Below, piece after piece: positions 12,601-24,600 of a DNA stretch of 64,000 nt. The notes under the pieces were generated by a model. The model was not told where the DNA came from and did not search any database. It saw only the letters and a list, made by a program, of their open reading frames with translations. This DNA comes from Nonomuraea angiospora (GTDB taxonomy: Bacteria > Actinomycetota > Actinomycetes > Streptosporangiales > Streptosporangiaceae), in NCBI RefSeq assembly GCF_014873145.1, contig NZ_JADBEK010000001.1, positions 5,828,001 to 5,892,000 of the forward strand. Reading direction: 5' to 3'. The position numbers and the translations under genes were made by a program. The stretch's first letter is position 1. The number at the start of each line of letters is the position of its first letter.

Positions 12601-15600
12601 GTCCAGGTCACCTCGTAGAGGGGGTTGTGCCCCGTCTGCAGCCGGCCGGTGGACAGCGGTCGGACGGTGAGCGCGTCGATGTCGGCCACCGGCGCGCCGG
12701 TGCCGTCCGCGATGGTCAGCGAGACGGAGGTGCTGCCGGCGTCGGCGTTCTTGGTGGCTCTGACGCGCAGGCCGGTCGCTCCGGTCGCGTGCAGCGACAC
12801 GCCCGACCAGGCGAAGGGCAGGAACGGCTGCCCCGGCTCGGGCGTCGGCAGCAGATCGCCCAGTGCGCTGGCGTGCAGCGCGGCGTCCAGCAGGGCCGGA
12901 TGGATCCCGAACCGCGCCGCCTCGGCGTGCGCCTGCTCCGGCAGCGTGATCTCGGCGAACACCTCGCCCGGCCGCGTCCACGCGCTCGTCAGGCCCTGGA
13001 AGAGCGGGCCGTACTCCAGGCCGATCCCCGCCAGGTTCTCGTACAGGTCCTCGACCTCGACCGGCACCGCGTCCGCCGGCGGCCACTGCGCCACGTCGAA
13101 GCCCGGCTCCGCGGCCGTGGCCGCCAGCACGCCCTCGGCGTGCCGGACCCACTCGTCCCCGTCACCGGACCGGGAATGGATGCTCACCGACCGCTGACCG
13201 GACTCCTCCGCCGCGCCGACCACCACCTGCAGCTGTACGCCGCCCTCGGCCGACACCACGAGCGGGGCCTGGAGGGTCAGCTCCTGCAGGCACGAGCAGC
13301 CCACCTCGTCACCGACGCGGACCGCCAGCTCCACCAGGCCCGCGCCGGGAAGCAGGATCATGCCGTTGACCAGGTGATCGGCCAGCCAGGGCTGCGTGGC
13401 CACCGACAACCGGCCGCTGAAGACCACCGACTCGCCGCCGGCCACCTCGGTCACCGCGCTCAGCAGCGGATGATCGACGGCGCCCAGCCCGGCCGCGTCC
13501 ACATCGCCGGTGCCCTGAGCGGCCGGCACCCAGTACCGCTCCCGCTGGAAGGCGTAGGTGGGCAGATCCGCCCACTGCGCCCCCACGGGGGCGAAGAACG
13601 CCTCCCAATCGACGGTCAGACCGCAGGTGTGGAGCCGTCCCAGGGCTTCGACCAGGGTACGGACCTCGTCGCGGTCCTTGCGGGTGGCGGGGATGAACAC
13701 ACCGTCGGCGATGCTCTGCTGGGCCAGCCCGGTCAGCACTCCATCAGGTCCGATCTCCAGGAAGTGGCTCGCTTCCGCTGCCGTCACTCCGTCGGCGAAC
13801 CGCACGGCTTGGCGCACGTGCTCCACCCAATAGCCGGGGTTGGTGAGCTGCCCTGGTTCGGCGATCCGGCCGGTGAGGTTGGAGACGATCGCGAGAGTGG
13901 GCTCGTGGTAGGTCAGGCCGGAGATGGCCTCCTCGAAGTCGGCCAGCATCGGCTCCATCAGCGGAGAGTGGAAGGCGTGCGAGACCCGCAACCTGCGCGT
14001 CCGGGCGCTGACCCGCTCCTCGATCCCAGCGATCGCCTCGGCATCGCCAGAGATCACCACCGCTGACGGACCGTTGACCGCCGCGATCCCGACCTGGCCC
14101 TCCAGCAGGGGCAGAACATCCGCCTCTGGTGCGGCGATCGCGAGCATCGCGCCGCCGGCCGGCAGGGCCTGCATCAGCCGGGCCCGGGCCGCCACCAGGG
14201 CACACGCATCTTGCAGCGAGAACACGCCCGCCACGTGAGCGGCGGCGATCTCGCCGATCGAGTGGCCGACCAGCACCTCCGCACGGACGCCCAAGGATTC
14301 CAGCAGCCGGTACAAGGCCACCTCGAAGGCGAACAACGCCGGCTGAGTCATCCCCGTCTCGTTCAGCACACCATCGGGGTCGTTGAACATGACGTCGCGG
14401 ATCGGCAGGAGCTGATCGATCTCTTCCAGCGTCTCGGCGAACACCGGGAACGCCTCGGCCAACTGGCGGCCCATCCCGACCCGCTGGCTGCCCTGACCGG
14501 CGAACAGCAACGCCAGCCTGCCGCCCGATCCACTCTCGGAAACCCCATCCGAGGCCAGCGCCCGCAGCCCGGCCAGCAGCTCGTCACGATCAGCCCCCAC
14601 CACGACCGCACGCCGCTCCAGCACCGCCCGGTTCCTCGCCAGCGCCGCGCCCGTACCGGCGATCGAGGTCTCCTCCGAGACCCACGACTCCAGACGCCGG
14701 GCCTGGGCCTGCAGCGCCTCGGTGGTCCTGGCCGAGATCAGCCACGGCACCATGGGCAGAACCGCGTCATCACTCGCGACCTCGGCGTCGACCTGCTCGA
14801 TGATCACGTGAGCGTTCGTGCCGCTGATCCCGAACGAGGAGACCGCCGCCCGCCGCGGCCGGTCCTGCCGCTCCCACGGGCGGGCCTCGGTCAGCAGCTC
14901 AACGGCGCCCGCCGACCAGTCCACGTGCGGCGACGGCTCGTCCACATGCAAGGTCCGGGGCATGAGGCCGTGCCGCATGGCCATCACCATCTTGATGACC
15001 CCCGCCACGCCGGCGGCGGCCTGCGTGTGGCCGAAGTTCGACTTCAGCGAGCCCAGCCACAACGGCCGTTCCCGCTCCTGACCGTAGGTGGCGAGGAGGG
15101 CCTGGGCCTCGATCGGGTCGCCGAGCTTGGTGCCCGTGCCGTGCGCCTCGACCACATCCACATCCCCGGCCGACAGCCCGGCGTTCGCCAGCGCCTGCCG
15201 GATCACCCGCTGCTGGGAAGGACCGTTCGGCGCCGTGATCCCGTTGCTCGCACCATCCTGGTTGATCGCCGAGCCCTTGAGAACCGCCAGCACCTGATGC
15301 CCGTTGCGCCGCGCGTCCGACAGCCGCTCGACCAGCAGCACGCCGGCACCCTCGCCCCAGCCGGTACCATCCGCCGCGCCGGCGAAGGACTTGCACCGGC
15401 CGTCCGTGGCCAGGCCGCGCTGGCGGGAGAACTCGATGAACGTGCCCGGCGTCGACATCACCGTCACACCACCGGCCAGCGCGAGGTCGCACTCACCGGA
15501 CCTCAGCGCCTGCGCCGCCAGGTGCAGCGCCACCAGGGACGACGAGCACGCGGTGTCCACGGTCACCGCCGGGCCCTCGAACCCGAACGTGTAGGACACC

Positions 15601-18600
15601 CGCCCGGACACCAGGCTGCCGCCGCTGGTCGAAGCGGGAGTGCCCAGTCCGTAGTCGTGATACATCACACCCGCGAACACACCGGTCCGGCTGCCGCGCA
15701 GCCCGACGGGACTGACGCCGGCGCGCTCAAGCGCCTCCCACGAGGTCTCCAGCAGCAGCCGCTGCTGCGGATCCATGGTCAACGCCTCGCGCGGCGAGAT
15801 CCCGAAGAAGCCGGGGTCGAACTCGGCGGCCTCGTACAGGAACCCGCCGTGGCGTACGTAGGAGGTGCCTTTGCTCTCCGGGTCGGGGTCGTACACCCTG
15901 TCGAGGTCCCAGCCTCGGTCGCTGGGGAACTCCCCGATCGCGTCCGTCCCGGAGGAGACGAGCTCCCACAGACCTTCCGGAGACACCACCCCGCCCGGAT
16001 AGCGGCAGGCCATCCCCACGATCGCGATCGGCTCGTCGTCGATCACCTTCCGCGCCACGGCGACGGACGCCGCCGACGCCGCCCCCGTCAGCTCCGAGTC
16101 CACGTAATCGGCGACTGCGGCGGCGGTCGGGTAGTCGAAGATCAGCGTGGCCGGCAGGCGTATTCCGGTGACCGTGCTGAGCCGGTTGCGGAACTCGACC
16201 GCCGTGAGGGAGTCGAAGCCGAGATCCTGGAACGTCCGATCGGGCCGCACCGCGTCGGCCGAGGCGTGCCCCAGGACGGTCGCCACCTCCTGCCGCACCA
16301 GGTTCGACAGTGCCGACTGGCGTTCGGCCGGCTCCATCGCGGCCAGCCGACCGGCGAGGTCGTTGACCGCGGCGGCCCTCCGGGGCTGGGTGCGGGCGCT
16401 CCTGGCCTGCGCGAACCGCGCCGCGACCAGCACCGGCCGTTCGGAGCACAGTGCGGCGTCGAAGAGCGTCAGCCCCTCTGCCTCCGACAGCGGCTTCAGC
16501 CCCACCCGCTCCATGCGGCGCAGGTCGGCCTCGGTCAGCTCTTCGGTCATGCCGCCCGTGTTCCACAGGCCCCAGGCCAGCGAGATCGCGGGCATTCCCT
16601 GCGCTCTGCGGTGCTCCGCCAGGGCGTCCAGGTACGCGTTCGCCGCCGCGTAGTTGCCCTGACCAGGGCCACCCAGCACTCCCGCGATCGAGGAGAACAG
16701 GACGAACGCGGACAGGTCCAGGTCCTCGGTCAGCTCGTGCAGGTGCCGGGCGGCGTCGGCCTTGGGCCGCATGACAGTGTCGAGCCGTTCGGACGTCAGG
16801 GAAGTGATCACGCCGTCGTCCAGAACACCGGCCGCGTGCACCACACCCGTCAACGAGTCCGCCACCGAGGCCACCACGCCCGCCAGCGCCTCACGGTCGG
16901 CCACGTCACAGGCCGCCACGCTCACCTCGGCGCCCAGCTCTGCCAGCTCGGCGACCAGCTCGGCCGCGCCCGGCGCCTCCGGACCGCGCCTGCTGACCAG
17001 CACCAGATGACCCACCTGGTACTCCGTGACCAGGTGCCGGGCCACCAGCGCGCCCAGACCGCTCGTACCGCCGGTGATCAGCACCGTCGACTCCGGCTCG
17101 AACACCGGCCTCTGGCCCTCCGGCACCGCCGCCCGGGCCAGGCGCGGCACCCACACCTCACCGGCCCGCACCGCCACCTGGGCCTCGTCACCGGCCAGCG
17201 CCCGGCCGATCACGTCCTCGGACGTGTCGCCGTCCAGATCCAGCAGGACGAACCGGCCCGGCTGCTCGCCCTGCGCGGCCCGTACCAGGCCCCAGATCGC
17301 CGCCTGCTCCGGATCCGGCACATCCGCCGGACCGGCCGCCGCCGCGCCACGCGTGACGACCACCAGCCGCGACGACGTGAACCGCTCGTCCGCCAGCCAC
17401 TCCTGCAGCAGGCCCAGCACCTCGTGTACCGCACCCCGCCCGGCCGGAGCCGCCACCAGCACACACTCCGGAACCGTCTCGATTTCGGCGAGTCCCTCAA
17501 GCAACGCCCACGTGGGCGCCTGAGCCGCGGGATCGGCCGGAGCCGTGCTCCACTCGAGGTGGTGCAGCGACTCCAGGCTGTTCCTCTTGGCCGCGGCGAG
17601 CTGGTCGGCCGAGATCGGGCGTACGGCGAGCGACTCCACCGACAGGACCGGAGCCCCGGTGGGATCGGCGATGATCAGAGCGATGGCGTTGTCACGCAAG
17701 GGGGAGATCCGCACCCGGACGCTGGTCGCGCCGGCCGCGTGCAGATCCACTCCGGCCCAGGAGAACGGCAGGACCGTCTGCCCGTCCCCGGCGACCAGTT
17801 GCGCGTGCAACGCGGCGTCCAGCAGGGCCGGATGTATCCCGAAGCGTCCCGCGTCGGCGAATGCCTGCTCCGGCAGCGCGACCTCGGCGAATATCTCGTC
17901 GCCGAGCCGCCAGGCCGCCTGCAGCCCCTGGAAGACCGGCCCGTACTCGTAACCCCGGTCCAGGAGCATGTCATAGGCGTCCGCCACGTCGATCCCGACG
18001 GCATCGGACGGCGGCCACTGCTCCAGCCTGGACGCCGACACCGAGACCGGCGGAGCCGCGGTCAGCGCGCCCTCGGCATGCCCCGTCCACGCGCCCGCGG
18101 TGTCGGTCTCGACACGGGAGTGGATCGAAACCGGCCGCGTCCCGGACTCGTCGCTCGCGCCCACCACGACCTGCAGCTGACAACTGGCATCGGTAGGCAG
18201 CAGCAGCGGCGCCTGAAGAGTGAGCTCCTGAAGGCGGGAGCAGCCCACTTCGTTCCCGGCGTGCAGGGCCAGCTCCAAGAGCGCCGTGCCGGGGAGCAGG
18301 ATCGTGTCGTTGACCATGTGATCGGCCAGCCAGGGCTGCGCGGCCACCGACAACCGGCCGCTGAAGACCACGGACTCTCCGGCGGCCACTTCGGTCATGG
18401 CGCCCAGCAGCGGATGGTCTACGTCCGCCAGCCCGACGGAACTCATCTCACGGGCCTCGACCTGCGCGTTGACCCAGTACCGCTCGCGCTGGAAGGCGTA
18501 GGTGGGCAGATCGACATGCCTGGCCGGGGTCAGAACCGCCGTCCAGTCCACGGCGATGCCGTGGGTGTGCAGCCGGCCGAGCGCCTCGATCAGGGCGCGT

Positions 18601-21600
18601 GCCTCATCCCGGTCCTTTCGCGTTGCGGGGATGAACACACCGTCGGCGATGCTCTGCTGGGCCAGCCCGGTCAGCACCCCATCAGGTCCGATCTCCAGGA
18701 AGTGGCTCGCTTCCGCTGCCGTCACTCCGTCGGCGAACCGGACGGCCTGGCGCACGTGCTCCACCCAATAGCCAGGGTTGGTCAGCTGCCCTGGCTCAGC
18801 GATCTGTCCGGTGAGGTTGGAGACGATCGGGATGGTCGGCTCGTGGTAGGTCAGGCCGGAGATGGCCTGCTCGAAGTCGGCCAGCATCGGCTCCATCAGC
18901 GGCGAGTGGAAGGCGTGCGAGACCCGCAGCCTGCGCGTCCGAGCGCTGACCCGGCCCTCGATCTCCGCGATCTCTTCGGCGTCGCCGGAGATCACCACAG
19001 CTGCCGGGCCGTTGACCGCCGCGATCCCGACCCGCTCTCCCAGAAGAGGCACGACGTCCGCCTCGGGTGCGGCGATCGCCAGCATCGCGCCACCCGTCGG
19101 CAGGGCCTGCATCAACCGGGCCCGGGCCGCCACCAGCGCACACGCGTCCGCCAGCGAGAACACCCCGGCCACGTGAGCGGCGGCGATCTCGCCGATCGAG
19201 TGCCCGACCAGCACGTCCGCGCGGATGCCGAAGGACTCCAGCAGCCGATACAGCGCGACCTCGAAGGCGAACAACGCCGGCTGAGTCATGCCGGTCTCGT
19301 TCAACACCCCGTCCGGGTCGTTGAACATGACCTCGCGGATCGGCAACAGCCGGTCGATCTCCTCCAGCGTCTCGGCGAACACCGGGAACGCCTCGGCCAA
19401 CTGGCGGCCCATGCCGACCCGCTGGCTGCCCTGACCGGCGAACAGCAACGCCAGCCTGCCACCCGAGCCACTCTCGGAAACCCCATCCGAGGCCAGCGCC
19501 CGCAGCCCGGCCAGCAACTCGTCACGATCGGCACCCACCACGACCGCACGCTGCTCCAGCGCAGAACGTCCCGTGGCCAGCGACCAAGCGGCATCAGCCG
19601 TCTTCAGCTCCGGCCGCTCCTCCAGCCACGACGCCAGTCGAGCCGCCTGAGCCTGAAGCGCCTGCGCGTCCTTGGCCGACACCAGCCACGGCACCACCCG
19701 GGGCTCGTCAACAGGCTCCGGCTGCTCCTCCACGACCGGCCCCTGCTCGATGATCACATGCGCATTGGTGCCACTGATCCCGAACGAGGAGACCGCCGCA
19801 CGACGCGCATGCCCGTTCTGCTCCCACGGCTGCGTCTCGGTCAGCAGCTCAACGGCACCGGCCGACCAGTCCACATGCGGCGACGGCTCGTCCACATGCA
19901 AGGTCCGAGGCATGAACCCGTTCCGCATCGCCATGACCATCTTGATCACGCCACCCACACCGGAGGCGGCCTGCGTGTGGCCGAAGTTGGACTTCAGCGA
20001 CCCCAGCCGCAGCGGCTGGTCCCGGTCCTGGCCATAAGTCGCGATCAACGCCTGCGCCTCGATCGGGTCGCCCAGCGTCGTACCTGTCCCGTGCGCCTCG
20101 ACCACGTCCACATCGGCCGCCGACAACCCGGCATTCGCCAGCGCCTGGCGAATCACCCGCTGCTGCGACGGACCGTTCGGAGCCGTGATCCCGTTGCTCG
20201 CCCCGTCCTGGTTGATCGCCGAGCCCTTGAGAACCGCCAGCACCTGGTGACCGTTGCGCCGCGCGTCCGACAGCCGCTCCACCAGCAGCACGCCGACGCC
20301 CTCACCCCACCCGGTGCCATCCGCCGCCGCCGAGAACGCCTTACACCGTCCATCCGCAGCCAACCCCCGCTGCCGCGAAAACTCGATGAACATCCCCGGC
20401 GTCGACATCACCGTCACACCACCGGCCAACGCGAGGTCACACTCGCCGGACCGCAACGCCTGAGCAGCCCAATGCAACGCCACCAACGACGACGAACACG
20501 CCGTGTCCACCGTCACCGCAGGACCTTCCAGCCCCAACGTGTAAGAGACCCTGCCCGACACCAGACTTCCGCCGCTGGTGTTGGCCGGGGTGCCCAGCCC
20601 GTAGTCGTGGTACATCACACCCGCGAACACACCCGTCCGGCTGCCACGCAGCCCGTGAGGATCGATTCCGGCGCGCTCAACCGCCTCCCACGAGGTTTCG
20701 AGCAGCAACCGCTGCTGCGGATCCATCGCCAACGCCTCACGCGGCGAAATCCCGAAAAATCCTGAATCGAACTGCGCCGCGTCATACAAGAAGCCGCCAT
20801 GCCGCGCATACGACGTCCCACGACTGTCCGGATCCGGGTCATACAACCTCTCCAGATCCCAACCCCGATCAACCGGGAACTCCCCAACCGCATCCCCACC
20901 CGAGAACACCAGCTCCCAGAGGTCCTCCGGCGAGGTCACGCCACCCGGATACCGGCACGCCATCCCCACGATCGCGATCGGCTCGTCCGCCGCCATCGTG
21001 GTGGCGGCCACCACCTGCGACGTCTGCCCGCCGACCAGCTCACCCGCCAGATACCCGGCCACCGCCTCAGCCGTCGGAAAATCGAACACCAACGTCGCCG
21101 GCAACCGCAGCCCAGTGGCGGCGATCAGCTGGTTGCGGAACTCCACCGCGGTCAGCGAGTCGAAGCCCAGCTCCTGGAAGGCGCGATCCGGCTGGACCGC
21201 GTCCATCGAAGCGTGTCCGAGGACCTTGGCGACCTCCTGCCGGACCAGCTCCAGCAGCATCCGGTCCCGCTGGTCGGCCTCCAGCCCCGCCAGCCGCCGG
21301 GCCAGCCCCGTTCCCGCCGCCCGCGCCACCTGCCGAGCGGGACCGCGTACGAGCCCGCGCAGCAGCGCCGGAAGCCCTTCGCCCCGGCTCCGCAAGGCCG
21401 CCGCGTCCACCCGCAACGGCACCAGCACCGCAGCGTCACCGGCCGACCCGGCGTCGAACAGCGCCAGGCCCTCCTCCACCGACAGCGCCGGCAGGCCCTG
21501 GCGCCGCATGCGCTCGAAGTCGGCTTCGCTCAGCGCGCCGCCCATGCCCGCGTCGGTGTCCCAGAGGCCGAACGCCAGCGACGTCGCCACCAACCCCATC

Positions 21601-24600
21601 GACCGCCGGTACGACGCCAGGGCGTCCAGGAACACGTTCGCCGCCGCGTAATTGGCCTGCCCCGCCGCCAGCACCAGGCCACCGGCCGACGAGAACAGCA
21701 CGAACGCCGACAGGTCCAAGCCCGCCGTCAGATCATGCAGATGCCACGCCGCCGCCGCCTTGGCCCCGAGCACCCGCGCGAGCCGCTCCACCGACAGCGA
21801 CCCCACCAGGCCGTTGTCACTCACCCCGGCCGCGTGCACCACCCCGGTCAACGAATCCGCCACCGAAGCGACAACGCGGGCCAGCGCCTCCCGGTCGGCC
21901 ACGTCGCAGGCCTCGACCGCGACCTCGGCTCCCAGCTCGGCCAGCTCCGTCACGAGGTCGGCGGCGCCGGGCGCCTCCAGGCCGCGCCGGCTCACCAGCA
22001 CCAGCCTGCGCACCCCGTGCGCCGTCACCAGGTGCCGGGCCACCAGGGCACCCAGCCCGCCCGTGCCACCGGTCACCAGCACCGTGCCGTCCGGCCCGAA
22101 CACCGGCTCGCCCGCCGGCACCTGCGCCTTCACCAGCCGGGGAACCCGCACCTGCCCCTCGCGAACGGCCGCCTCCGGCTCCCCCGAAGCGACCACCGAA
22201 CCCAGGGCACGCCACGACTCCGCGCTGCCGTCCACGTCCACCAGCACGAACCGGCCCGGATTCTCCGCCTCGGCCGCCCGCACCAGGCCCCACACCGGGG
22301 CCGTACCGACGTCCAGGCTTTCGGCGGCCTGCACGGCCACCGCGCCACGCGTCACCACGACCAGCCGCGACGCCGCGAACCGCTCGTCGGCCAGCCACTC
22401 CTGGATCACGCCCAGGGCCTCAGCGGTGATCTCGTGGACGGCGTCGAGGACCTCGCCCTCCGGCGCGGACACCACGTACGTCACAGCCTCGGGCACTTCG
22501 GCACCCTCGGCGACGGCCGCCAGTTCGGGCAGGTCCCCGGCCCCGCCGGGGGCGAGCGAGAGCGGTGCCCAGTCCACGCGGAACAGCGAGTCGGCGTGAC
22601 CGCCGCTCGCGGCGGTGAGCTGGCCGGCCGAGACGGGGCGCACGGCCAGCGACTCGACCGACAGCACCGGCGCGCCGTCGGCGTCGGCGATGGTCAGGGC
22701 GATGGAGGTGTCCCGGATGCGGGAGATCCGCACCCGGACGCTGCTCGCGCCCGCCGCGTGCAGCCGCGCTCCACCCCAGGAGAACGGCAGGACGGTCTGC
22801 CCGTCCCCGGCGATCAGCTGCGCGTGCATGGCGGCGTCCAGCAGGGCGGGGTGCAGCCCCGACCTGGCCGCGTCCGCGTGCGCCTGCTCCGGCAGCGCGA
22901 CCTCGGCGAACACGTCGCGGTCCCGGGACCAGGCCGCCTGCAGGCCCTGGAAGACGGGCCCGTACTCGTACCCCATGTCGAGGAGGAGGTCGTAGGCGTC
23001 GGACACGTCGATCGCGGCGGCGCCGGACGGCGGCCACTGCTCCAGCCCTTCCACCGGCGCGGGCGCGGCATCGGCCAGCGTGCCGTCGGCGTGCAGCACC
23101 CAAGGGGCGTCGCCGTCGGCGCGCGAGTGGATCGAGACCGGCCGCGCTCCGGCGCCGTCACCGCTGCCGACCAGCACCTGCAGCTGGCGCCCGCCGTCGG
23201 CGGGCAGCAGCAGCGGCGCCTGCAGGGTGAGCTCCTGTACGACCGGGCAGCCGACCTCGTCGCCGGCCCGCAGCGCCAGCTCCAGGAACGCCGTGCCGGG
23301 CAGGAGAACCGTGCCGTTGACGGCGTGGTCGGCCAGCCACGGCTGCGCGGCCACGGAGAGCCGGCCGCTGAAGATCACGGACTCGCCACCGGCGATCTCG
23401 GTCACCGCGCTCAGCAGCGGGTGATCGACCGCCGAGAGCCCGGCCCCGGCCATGTCCCCGGCGTCGGCCCGCGCCGACATCCAGTACCGCTGGTGCTGGA
23501 AGGCATAGGTGGGCAGATCGACCTGCTTGGCCGGGGCCAGCACCGCGGTCCAGTCCACGGTGATGCCGTGAGTGTGCAACCGGCCGAGCGCCTCGACCAG
23601 CGCGCGAACCTCATCCCGGTCCTTACGCGTCGCGGGAACGAACACCCCATCGGCGACGCTCTGCTGAGCCAGCCCGGTCAGCACCCCATCCGGGCCGACC
23701 TCCAGGAAGTGGCTCACCCCGGCAGCCGTCACCCCGTCGGCGAACCGCACGGCCTGGCGCACGTGCTCCACCCAGTAACTAGGACGGGTGAGCTGGCCCG
23801 GCTCGGCCAGCCGGCCGGTGAGGTTGGAAACGATCGCAAGAGCGGGCTCGTGATAGGTCAGCCCCGAGATGGCCTGCTCGAAGGAAGCCAGCATCGGCTC
23901 CATCAGCGGGGAGTGGAAGGCATGCGAGACCCGCAACCTGCGCGTCCGAACACTCACCCGCCCCTCGATCTCGGCGATCGCCTCTTCATCACCAGAGATC
24001 ACCACCGCAGCCGGACCGTTGACCGCCGCGATCCCCACCCGGTCCCCCAGCAGCGGGAGAACCTCCGCCTCAGATGCGGCGACGGCCAGCATCGCCCCAC
24101 CCGCCGGAAGGGCCTGCATCAACCGCGCCCGAGCCGCCACCAGCGCACACGCATCCGCCAGAGAGAACACCCCGGCCACATGCGCGGCGGCGATCTCCCC
24201 GATCGAGTGCCCGACCAGCACATCCGCCCGCACCCCGAAGGACTCCAGCAGCCGATACAGCGCCACCTCGAAGGCGAACAACGCCGGCTGAGTCATCCCC
24301 GTCTCGTTCAACACCCCATCGGGATCGTCGAACATCACCTCACGGATCGACAGGAACCGGTCGATCTCCTCCAACGCCTCGGCGAACACCGGGAACGCCT
24401 CGGCGAGCTGCCTGCCCATCCCGACCCGCTGGCTGCCCTGACCGGCGAACAGCAACGCCAGCCTGCCACCCGAGCCGCCGTCGGAAACCCCATCCGAGGC
24501 CAGCGTCCGCAACCCGGCCAACAGCTCGTCACGATCAGCCCCCACCACGACCGCACGCCGCTCCATCACGGAACGACCGGTCGCCAGCGTCCACGCGACC

